From an uncultured Alphaproteobacteria bacterium (GTDB lineage Bacteria > Pseudomonadota > Alphaproteobacteria > Rhizobiales > Aestuariivirgaceae): a stretch of DNA of 6,916 nt. The stretch spans positions 1 to 6,916 of the forward strand of contig CALMLK010000220.1 in NCBI GenBank assembly GCA_937868035.1, written 5' to 3'. The position numbers and the translations under genes are program-made. Of the stretch, positions 1-4,950 are shown one piece after another; the stretch's first letter is position 1, and every line of letters starts with the position of its first letter. The notes beneath the pieces are model-generated. The model was not told the origin of the DNA. It searched no databases and worked only from the letters and a program-made list of their open reading frames with translations.

Positions 1-54
1 ATTCCTTCCGAAGCCATCATCCAGCACCAGCTCTTCGCAAAGACGGCAGACTGA
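1..54 (+). CDS. C-terminal end of an unidentified gene (5' truncated)
   Basis: Frame 1 is open from the window edge to a TGA at 52-54 and encodes 17 residues ending in HQLFAKTAD. Codon use is mostly GC-ending and the frame stops 13 bases before the stop of the minus-strand transporter, an ordinary arrangement for two convergent genes. The fragment is too short to identify a family or to prove that it is coding. A chance open frame is the main alternative. Confidence 0.4.
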   Translation: MPSEAIIQHQLFAKTAD

Positions 55-67
55 GCCGCCTCACCCA

Positions 68-1846
68 TCACGCCCAGATCAGCGACAGCGCAGGCACGGC
101 CACGATGATCACCAGCAGAGAGAGTGGCAGGCCAAGCCGCATGTAGTCCGTGAATCGGTAGCCGCCGGGGCCCATCACCAGCGTGTTGCACTGGTGCCCG
201 ATGGGCGTGAGGAAATCACATCCCGCACCAATGGCCACCGCCATGAGAAACGCCTCGGGCCGGTAGCCCAGCCCCTCCGCGAATTTCGCGGCAATGGGGG
301 CCACCACAAGTACGGTGGCGGCGTTGTTGAGGAACGGCGTCACCGCCATGGCCGCCACCATCACCAGCGCGATGGCCCCATAGATCGGCAAGCCCTCACC
401 TGCGCGCGACAACCCGCTTGCCAGAAGGTCCGTTGTGCCTGTTGCCTGCAGCGACGCGCTGACGGGAATGAGCGCCGCCAGCATCATCAGGATCGGCGCT
501 TCGACCGAGTGGTAGAGATCCCGCAACGGCAACACGCGAAACATCGCCATCGCCGTCGCTGCGGCAAAGAAGGCAGTGGCCACGGGGACAAGCCCTGTCG
601 ACGTGGCGGCCATGGCGGCCACGAGGATGGCAACCGGTACCACGGCATGACGCACGCTGCCGAGCAGCACTTTCCGCTCCGCCAGCGGCAGCAGCCCCAT
701 GTCGCGCATGAGCGTCACCAGTCCCGTCTCCTGGCCCTGCAGCAGCAGAATGTCACCGGGCAGGAATCGCACGGTGCCGAGTTTCTGGCTGAGCCGCTGG
801 TTGCGGCGGCTCACCGCCAGCAGGTTCACGCCATGATTGTGAAAGAGCCGCAGGGTTTCGGCGCTGGCGCCGACGAGCCGCGAGTCTTCTGCAATGACCG
901 TTTCCATGCTGATGACGGTTCCCGTTTCACCGTCCGGTGCCAGTTCGCGTTGCCCCGTGAGATCAAGTCCGGCATCCACCACAAGCCGGTCGATGAGTTC
1001 GGCTGGCCCTTCGATCAGCACAAGATCGCCTGCGGCCAGCGTGGCATCCGGCAAGGGCCTGATCTGCAGGGAACCCGCGCGCAGGATGGAGATGATGGTG
1101 ACGTCATCGCCCGCGAGGCTGAGAAGTCTGGCGATGGTCATGCCCTCGGCAGTGGCCTTGGCGGGCACCTTCGCCTCCACCAGATAGTCCTTGATGTCCA
1201 TCGCATCCTCGGCCGAGAGATCAACCCGCGTGCGCCGCGGCACCAGCCAGGAAAACGCCGCCATGAACGCGAGGCCCGCAACCGTGAGGAGGATGCCGAT
1301 GGGGGCATAGTCGAACATGGCAAAGGGCTGCCCGGTCAGTTCCTCGCGCACCCGCGAGACGACGATGTTGGGTGACGTGCCGACAAGCGTGATCAACCCT
1401 CCCAGCAGCGATGCAAACGACATCGGCATGAGAAACACGGATGGCGGCACGTTGGAGCGGCGCGCGAACTGCAACGCGATCGGCAGCATGATGGCCAGCG
1501 CACCAATGTTTTTCACGAAGGCCGACAATACCGCCACGGTGACGATGAGCACGATCAGCTGCATGCGGACATTGAGTGTTGCGGGGAGATAACGCCGCGC
1601 GGCAAACTCCATGATGCCGCTTCGTGACATCGCCGCACTCACGACCAGCGCACTGCCGACGATGATGGTGATGTCATCGCTGAAGCCGGAAAACATCTCT
1701 TTTGCGGGCACAACGCCCAGCACCACGGCCAGAAGCAGGGTGCAGACGGCGACAAGATCGTAGCGGATGCGGCCCCACACAAACATGGCCATCATCCCGG
1801 CGACGAGACCGAGAGCAAGCAGTTGCTCAGACGTGACGCCGCTCAT
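68..1846 (-). CDS. SLC13/DASS-family permease with two central RCK_C (TrkA_C) domains
   Basis: A 592-residue inner-membrane transporter of the divalent anion:sodium symporter type. Related proteins carry dicarboxylates, sulfate or other anions, and the substrate here cannot be read from sequence. The N-terminal membrane half spans about residues 8-203 and contains KNIGALAIMLPI (112-123) and GTSPNIVVS (156-164), matching the first SNT-like substrate/sodium loop. Two soluble RCK_C domains follow at about 210-295 and 305-390, each ending in the usual GD-x-L-hydrophobic-G strand (273-280 and 364-371). The C-terminal membrane half (about 398-592) carries the second loop, FLNNAATVLVVAPIA (505-519), and DFLTPIGHQCN (544-554). 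Length and domain order are normal for transporters of this subgroup, and the RCK_C pair probably senses a small ligand. The ATG at 1846 follows a GGGGAACGGTGA stretch that can act as a weak ribosome binding site. It stands alone on its strand, divergent from the gene at 2105, with no terminator visible after its stop. Confidence 0.93.
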   Translation of the reverse strand: MSGVTSEQLLALGLVAGMMAMFVWGRIRYDLVAVCTLLLAVVLGVVPAKEMFSGFSDDITIIVGSALVVSAAMSRSGIMEFAARRYLPATLNVRMQLIVLIVTVAVLSAFVKNIGALAIMLPIALQFARRSNVPPSVFLMPMSFASLLGGLITLVGTSPNIVVSRVREELTGQPFAMFDYAPIGILLTVAGLAFMAAFSWLVPRRTRVDLSAEDAMDIKDYLVEAKVPAKATAEGMTIARLLSLAGDDVTIISILRAGSLQIRPLPDATLAAGDLVLIEGPAELIDRLVVDAGLDLTGQRELAPDGETGTVISMETVIAEDSRLVGASAETLRLFHNHGVNLLAVSRRNQRLSQKLGTVRFLPGDILLLQGQETGLVTLMRDMGLLPLAERKVLLGSVRHAVVPVAILVAAMAATSTGLVPVATAFFAAATAMAMFRVLPLRDLYHSVEAPILMMLAALIPVSASLQATGTTDLLASGLSRAGEGLPIYGAIALVMVAAMAVTPFLNNAATVLVVAPIAAKFAEGLGYRPEAFLMAVAIGAGCDFLTPIGHQCNTLVMGPGGYRFTDYMRLGLPLSLLVIIVAVPALSLIWA

Positions 1847-1934
1847 TCACCGTTCCCCGGTTGTGAAAACGGCCCGGGCAAATCGTCTTGGTTGAATGGC
1901 ACCCGGGCACCCCGCAAAACACCGCTCCCCTCAG

Positions 1935-1960
1935 GGAACTCCTGACCCCGGCGGGGGGTT
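1935..1960. promoter_or_regulatory. Candidate EcfG-type promoter, near-symmetrical on both strands
   Basis: The plus strand reads GGAAC (1935-1939), 17 bases, then GGTT (1957-1960), close to the EcfG consensus GGAAC-N16/17-CGTT. Because GGTT is followed by CC, the minus strand reads GGAAC-N17-AGTT over almost the same bases. It could therefore drive the gene at 2105 (leader of about 135 bases) and the SLC13 gene ending at 1846 (leader of about 80 bases). Both versions lack the first C of the -10 element. The spacer contains CCCC-GGC-GGGG, so a GC-rich hairpin is an alternative reading. Confidence 0.4.
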
Positions 1961-1972
1961 CCTCCCGCAAAA

Positions 1973-1988
1973 GCTGTCTCAAGACAGC
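1973..1988. repeat. Short perfect palindrome (7-bp arms, 2-base centre)
   Basis: GCTGTCT (1973-1979) and AGACAGC (1982-1988) are exact inverted copies around CA. The site lies just downstream of the candidate EcfG -10 element and about 120 bases before the start of the gene at 2105. It could be an operator or a small leader hairpin (6-bp stem, TCAA loop). No regulator is recognised from the motif. Confidence 0.4.
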
Positions 1989-2092
1989 AGCGCCGGCGTT
2001 TAAAATTCATCTATCCACGGGAACCACTACCCCTGCGGCAGCATTTCGATTGCGTGGGGCAGAAGGTTGCAAAAATTTTCCTGCGCACAACG

Positions 2093-2097
2093 AGGAG
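2093..2097 (+). promoter_or_regulatory. Ribosome binding site fixing the start at 2105
   Basis: AGGAG lies 7 bases before the ATG at 2105, an ideal distance. The open frame runs back to 2054, but that upstream start has no comparable site. The ATG at 2111 is too far away. Confidence 0.75.
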
Positions 2098-2104
2098 ACA
2101 AGTG

Positions 2105-2467
2105 ATGACTATGAATGATCCGAACAGTGGTCCGACTGACCGCTCAACCGTCAGGAACAACGTATCCAACTACAGCAGCAGCGGCACCATCGCCATCATT
2201 GCCGCCGTGCTGGTGGCCATCGTGATCGGCCTGATCATGCTCAACCGCGACGGCTCCGCGCCGACGACGCCTGCGGTGACGCAGGAAAATTCCACGACCA
2301 CCACGACGCCCGATGCAACGGCGCCCGCAACGACGCCTCCGGCCACCACGCCTCCGGCCACGACGGGCACGGAGCAGCCTGCAACACCGGCTGAACCGCC
2401 CGCCACGACGGGAGGCGACACCGCTCCTGCCACCCCTCCGGCCACCACGCCGCCCGCCAATCCGTAA
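2105..2467 (+). CDS. Small single-pass membrane protein with Pro/Thr/Ala-rich tail, unknown function
   Basis: A 120-residue protein of no recognised family. Residues 1-26 are polar and start MTMNDPNSGPTDRSTVRNN. Residues 27-46 (GTIAIIAAVLVAIVIGLIML) form one membrane helix. Residues 50-120 are a low-complexity tail made of A/P-T-T-P-P-A-T units with almost no charge. With R13 and R17 before the helix, the N terminus is more likely cytoplasmic and the tail extracytoplasmic, where it could act as a spacer or cell-envelope contact. That is inference. The start is chosen from the AGGAG site at 2093-2097. The gene is monocistronic, ends in a hairpin terminator, and is preceded by candidate EcfG-type motifs, so stress induction is possible. 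Tail length is probably variable between relatives because its DNA is repetitive. A long opposite-strand frame also crosses it, but the helix, ribosome site and terminator all support this strand. Confidence 0.8.
   Translation: MTMNDPNSGPTDRSTVRNNVSNYSSSGTIAIIAAVLVAIVIGLIMLNRDGSAPTTPAVTQENSTTTTTPDATAPATTPPATTPPATTGTEQPATPAEPPATTGGDTAPATPPATTPPANP
2336..2451 (+). repeat. Degenerate Pro/Thr-coding direct repeats inside the small membrane protein gene
   Basis: The 17-base unit CCTCCGGCCACCACGCC occurs identically at 2336-2352 and 2435-2451. Partial copies lie between and around them (for example CCTCCGGCCACGACGGG from 2351). All are in frame and encode P-P-A-T-T-P. Such repeats can expand or contract by slippage or recombination without breaking the frame if whole codons change. 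Confidence 0.75.
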
Positions 2468-2493
2468 CGTCCCGTTCCGGATTGCCGGCGCCA

Positions 2494-2547
2494 TCGCCAT
2501 CCTGCGCACCAGTCCTCCAACTGCGCGCAGGATGGCGAAGTCATTTT
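2494..2547 (+). terminator. Intrinsic-type terminator of the small membrane protein gene
   Basis: A perfect 14-bp stem pairs 2494-2507 with 2525-2538 (core CGCCATCCTGCGC), with a 17-base loop and a short TCATTTT tract at 2541-2547. It begins 26 bases after the stop codon. The long loop and weak T tract make it less than ideal, but the stem is strong. Confidence 0.7.
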
Positions 2548-2571
2548 GGCCTGCATGTCAGGCACCACATG

Positions 2572-2604
2572 AAAAAACCCGCGCCATCGCAAGATGGACG
2601 CGGG
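2572..2604 (-). terminator. Rho-independent terminator of the PNPOx-like gene
   Basis: On the minus strand an 11-bp stem (2604-2593 with 2588-2578, one bulged base at 2598) closes a 4-base loop at 2589-2592. T6 (complement of A at 2572-2577) follows directly. It lies 23 bases after the stop of the gene at 2628-3203. It faces the plus-strand terminator at 2494-2547, so the two convergent transcripts are insulated from each other. Confidence 0.88.
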
Positions 2605-2627
2605 CTTCTTCACAGAGTCGAATGGAT

Positions 2628-3203
2628 CTAGCGCCGCTTCGCCTTGGTGGATTTCTTTGCAGCCGTCTTCGTGCGCGGCGATGAGGCGCGTGCCCCGCGC
2701 TTGCCACGCGGCGGCGCAAGCCGGAGTTTGGTGCTCTCGCCCGGTTCGGCGACCTTGCGTGTGACAATTGCCCAGGCGAACTTGGCCGACGACACAAGCG
2801 CGTTGTCTCCTTCCCAATATTCCGCCTGCTCTGGCGTCACCTCGATGGCGACGATGTTCTTGTCCTCGGGTCCATTGGGCCAAAAGGCCTGCGCGCCGGG
2901 ACTCCACAGGTTGCGCACGGTATCGCGATCCGTCAGCAGCCGGGCCTTGCCCCGCACGGTGAGGAATGTGGGCTTGTCCGCGTAAGCCAGCACCACCGAG
3001 GAATTCGACTTGATCTGGTCGTCCTTCACGGACTTCCTGTCCGTGAGCATGAAGATCTTGCCCTCTTCGTGACGGACGATGGTCGACATGGGACGCGCCC
3101 AGGGCTTCCGGGAGTCCATGGTCACGAACATGCAGAAATCCATCTTGCGGGCAATCTCCCACATATGGTTCTGGCGTTCGCTGATGCTTGTTGATGTGGC
3201 CAC
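2628..3203 (-). CDS. Pyridoxamine 5'-phosphate oxidase family protein (general stress protein 26-like)
   Basis: A 191-residue protein with the split-barrel flavin-binding fold of COG3871-type general stress proteins. Visible family features are the N-terminal helix and first strand (MWEIARKMDFCMFVTMD), ARPMS near residue 37, the strand and turn FMLTDRKSVKDDQI, the GKARLL strand, and the family signature LWSPGAQAFWPNGPEDKN followed by AEYWEGDN. Such proteins bind FMN or a related flavin or F420-like cofactor. True pyridoxamine phosphate oxidase activity is not expected. Residues from about 160 to the end form a Lys/Arg/Ala/Ser-rich tail (ending KKSTKAKRR) beyond the barrel, which could contact nucleic acid or another acidic partner (inference). 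The start is taken as the GTG at 3203, because GGGAG lies 8 bases upstream. The frame stays open to 3263, but that start would fall too near the predicted promoter. A consensus EcfG promoter lies 50 bases upstream, so induction by the general stress response is likely. Confidence 0.9.
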   Translation of the reverse strand: MATSTSISERQNHMWEIARKMDFCMFVTMDSRKPWARPMSTIVRHEEGKIFMLTDRKSVKDDQIKSNSSVVLAYADKPTFLTVRGKARLLTDRDTVRNLWSPGAQAFWPNGPEDKNIVAIEVTPEQAEYWEGDNALVSSAKFAWAIVTRKVAEPGESTKLRLAPPRGKRGARASSPRTKTAAKKSTKAKRR

Positions 3204-3211
3204 GTGTGATG

Positions 3212-3216
3212 CTCCC
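3212..3216 (-). promoter_or_regulatory. Ribosome binding site fixing the GTG start at 3203
   Basis: GGGAG on the minus strand lies 8 bases before GTG at 3203-3201. It is the only good site near an in-frame start, and it places the protein start directly before ATSTSISERQNHMW, the expected N-terminal helix of the family. Confidence 0.65.
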
Positions 3217-3223
3217 TGATGCG

Positions 3224-3244
3224 CGACTGCAATTTGTGCAGTCG
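3224..3244 (-). repeat. Perfect inverted repeat at the predicted transcript start of the PNPOx-like gene
   Basis: CGACTGCA and TGCAGTCG are exact 8-base inverted arms around a 5-base centre. On the minus strand it begins about 8 bases after the candidate EcfG -10 element, that is at or very near the first transcribed base, and ends 20 bases before the GTG. It could be a 5' RNA stem protecting or controlling the message, or a DNA operator. Confidence 0.6.
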
Positions 3245-3252
3245 AGGCGGGT

Positions 3253-3277
3253 AACGCATGCACGCCGGGAGAGTTCC
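3253..3277 (-). promoter_or_regulatory. Consensus EcfG (general stress sigma factor) promoter
   Basis: On the minus strand GGAAC (3277-3273), exactly 16 bases, then CGTT (3256-3253) match the alphaproteobacterial EcfG consensus GGAAC-N16/17-CGTT at every defined position. The predicted start of transcription near 3244-3246 gives a leader of about 42 bases to the GTG at 3203. The downstream gene is a general-stress-protein homologue, which fits this type of control. Confidence 0.8.
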
Positions 3278-3295
3278 AGCCATGGCAGGGGGAGT

Positions 3296-3325
3296 GCCCG
3301 GGCTTCCGTTGCGGGAAGCCCGGGC
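3296..3325 (-). terminator. Strong hairpin closing the NCS1 permease operon
   Basis: GCCCGGGCTTCC (3296-3307) and GGAAGCCCGGGC (3314-3325) form a perfect 12-bp stem with a 6-base loop, starting 10 bases after the permease stop codon. No T tract follows on either strand, so termination may be incomplete or need other factors. It separates the operon from the EcfG promoter at 3253-3277. Confidence 0.7.
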
Positions 3326-3335
3326 GCAGTCAGGT

Positions 3336-4745
3336 TCAGTAACCGCCCATGGCCTTGGGCTTGTTGAACAACACCGTCACCAGCGCATAAACGAGCCCCG
3401 CAACAATCGCCGCCGGAAGCGACGCCGTCACGTATTCATAAGGCGCGTGGCTTTCATAGGTGATGGGGTTCAGCAGGTAGCGATAGGTGCCGCAGCCGGC
3501 GATCATCGCGACAATGGCCGCGATGTTGAAGCCGCCCGAGAACCAGTAGCCGGAATGATCTCCATTCGAGAAGATGTTCCGGATGTTGATGCGGCGCTTG
3601 CGCAGCAGGTAGTAGTCCGTGATCTGGATGCCACAGAGCGGCGCAAAGGCCAGGCCGATGAAGGCCAGGAATGTGCCGAAGTTGGCGAAGAACAGTTCCG
3701 GGATGATGAGGCCAACGAGCACCACAGGGCCGATTGCCATCAGCAGCAGCGTGGTCCACGACATGTTCTCGAAAGCCGGGAAATGCCGGAGACCGATGGC
3801 CGAGGCATAGACGCCTGCCACGGCTGTTCCGAGGTTGGCCGCTGCGACGAAGACCAGCGCGATGATGCCGTAGGTCGGTCCGCCGATGGTGCGCAGCCAC
3901 TCCGCCGGATCGGACACCTGGAGCACAAGAATGCCCGCGATGCCGATGAGACTGAGCAGCGGCACGGGTGCGCCCATGCCGATCATGATCGGTGCAGCAG
4001 CCGTGCGGCCATTGGGGGCCATGCGGATCATGGCGCCGAGATAGGGCCACCATGACAACAGCGACACAATGCCGATCTCCACGCCTGTCGTGTAGTTCCA
4101 CAACGGACTGGCCGAGGCATAGGCCGGCACGGCGGCCGTGAGATCACCCCAGCGCTGGCTGAGGATCACGTACAGCATCCAGAAGCCGACGACCACGTGG
4201 GCCACGAGAATCTTCGAGATACGGTCCACGCCCCCCGAGCCCTTCAGCAGGATGGTGAAGACCAGCGAACAGGCCAGCAGGATCGTCGCCGGAACGAGCA
4301 GCTTGCTGCCCGTGTCGGCGATCACGCCCAGCGCCAACAGGAGCTGTGTCGTGGACTTGGCAAAGAAGATGAGCAGCAGCGAATTCCAGCCGATGATGGA
4401 AATCTGCTGCATGGCGGCGGGAATGATCCAGCCGCGCGAGCCAAAGGACGATTTCGTCGAGGCAATCGAGTCGACGCCAAAGCGCAGGCAGATGGGTCCT
4501 GCAGCCAGTGCCACGATCAGCATGCCGATCATGCTGCCCGCGAACAGCGCCGCAAAGCCCTTGTCGAAGTTGAGATAATAGCCAACGTATTCGCCGATGA
4601 TGTAGCACCATGTGGCGGCAGCGGCGGTCATCAGCGAGATGCCGAGCTTCCAGCTTCCCCAGGTGCGTTCGCTTTTCAGAAGCGGCCAGGCATTCTTGTC
4701 GGCCTCGAGCACGCCTTCAAGGTGGTGATGTGTGGAGCTGCTCAT
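3336..4745 (-). CDS. NCS1-family permease (cytosine/purine/hydantoin/allantoin type)
   Basis: A 469-residue inner-membrane transporter with about 12 membrane helices, the LeuT-fold family that includes CodB and the hydantoin carrier Mhp1. Family marks (numbered from the ATG) are the ERTWGSW entry sequence at 26-32; helix 3 QQISIIGWNSLL with Q113/Q114 and W120; helix 6 SWWPYLGAMIR with W232/W233; helix 8 AAANLGT with N304, which probably corresponds to the substrate-binding Asn of Mhp1; and GIQITDYYL (372-380) followed by a basic loop RKRRINI. The pattern points to a nitrogen-rich ring compound or similar small solute, but the exact substrate cannot be read. The frame opens at GTG 4754, but the ATG at 4745 is preferred: it overlaps the stop of the 52-residue gene as ATGA and has GGGGGTGG five bases upstream. 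It is the last gene of an operon with a GcvT-type FAD dehydrogenase, suggesting import of that enzyme's substrate or precursor. Confidence 0.92.
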   Translation of the reverse strand: MSSSTHHHLEGVLEADKNAWPLLKSERTWGSWKLGISLMTAAAATWCYIIGEYVGYYLNFDKGFAALFAGSMIGMLIVALAAGPICLRFGVDSIASTKSSFGSRGWIIPAAMQQISIIGWNSLLLIFFAKSTTQLLLALGVIADTGSKLLVPATILLACSLVFTILLKGSGGVDRISKILVAHVVVGFWMLYVILSQRWGDLTAAVPAYASASPLWNYTTGVEIGIVSLLSWWPYLGAMIRMAPNGRTAAAPIMIGMGAPVPLLSLIGIAGILVLQVSDPAEWLRTIGGPTYGIIALVFVAAANLGTAVAGVYASAIGLRHFPAFENMSWTTLLLMAIGPVVLVGLIIPELFFANFGTFLAFIGLAFAPLCGIQITDYYLLRKRRINIRNIFSNGDHSGYWFSGGFNIAAIVAMIAGCGTYRYLLNPITYESHAPYEYVTASLPAAIVAGLVYALVTVLFNKPKAMGGY

Positions 4746-4900
4746 AGTTGCCACCCCCAGATCAGCACGATGACGGGGAGCACGACTCCCAGGAACAGGA
4801 GCCAGAACCAGCTTGTGGAATCGTAGTCTCCTCCCTGTTCGGCAGGATTTTCCAGAGCCTTGAGCCTTCGCTCAAGTTCCGGATTGAGTTTCTCGGCCAT
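4742..4900 (-). CDS. 52-residue membrane protein, putative small partner of the NCS1 permease
   Basis: A short gene easily missed by length cut-offs. It encodes MAEKLNPELERRLKALENPA, a linker EQGGDYDSTS, then one aromatic-rich membrane helix at about residues 31-50 (WFWLLFLGVV then LPVIVLIWGW) and ends QL. Residues 5-18 look like a charged amphipathic helix. The start has a near-perfect ribosome site, GGAGGA, five bases upstream, and codon use is normal for the region. Its TGA overlaps the ATG of the permease by four bases (ATGA), so translation of the two is probably coupled, and it starts 50 bases after the dehydrogenase stop. Gene order and topology suggest a small subunit or chaperone of the transporter, comparable in concept to small helper proteins of other secondary carriers. 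I recognise no named family. Being coding is well supported; its role is inference. Confidence 0.85.
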   Translation of the reverse strand: MAEKLNPELERRLKALENPAEQGGDYDSTSWFWLLFLGVVLPVIVLIWGWQL

Positions 4901-4905
4901 GTCTT

Positions 4906-4911
4906 TCCTCC
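4906..4911 (-). promoter_or_regulatory. Strong ribosome binding site of the 52-residue gene
   Basis: GGAGGA on the minus strand lies 5 bases before the ATG at 4900. It is the best such site in the window and the main support that the short frame is translated. Confidence 0.8.
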
Positions 4912-4950
4912 ATCGCTTTCATGTTGCCCGGCTCTTTTGTCCGGTTGTTT

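Noticed and set aside
194..1375. Long plus-strand open frame (393 residues) opposite the SLC13 transporter
   Set aside because: Its translation is rich in H, R, G and Q with no membrane, domain or motif pattern, as expected for the antisense of a GC-rich gene. The minus-strand frame encodes a clear transporter.
1981..2006. Possible sigma-70 promoter (AAGACA ... TAAAAT) before the gene at 2105
   Set aside because: TAAAAT at 2001-2006 is a fair -10, but the nearest -35-like hexamer is only 14 bases away and weak.
2020..2045. GGAAC-N17-CATT as a second EcfG promoter for the gene at 2105
   Set aside because: The GTT core of the -10 element, the most conserved part, is changed to ATT. Kept only as a secondary possibility.
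2054..2104. Extended N terminus of the small membrane protein starting at 2054
   Set aside because: No ribosome site near 2054, while AGGAG sits at ideal distance from the ATG at 2105, inside the would-be extension.
2170..3162. 330-residue minus-strand frame crossing the small membrane protein gene, both terminators and the PNPOx-like gene
   Set aside because: It runs through two terminator hairpins and overlaps two well-supported genes in other frames. Its composition is low-complexity (G/A/V) where it opposes the Pro/Thr repeats.
3258..4055. 265-residue plus-strand frame opposite the NCS1 permease
   Set aside because: Charged, D/H/R-rich antisense translation without recognisable domains. 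The opposite strand carries the permease motifs.
4746..4754. GTG at 4754 as the start of the NCS1 permease
   Set aside because: The G-rich ribosome site abuts this GTG with no spacing, while the ATG at 4745 has correct spacing and the common ATGA overlap with the preceding gene.
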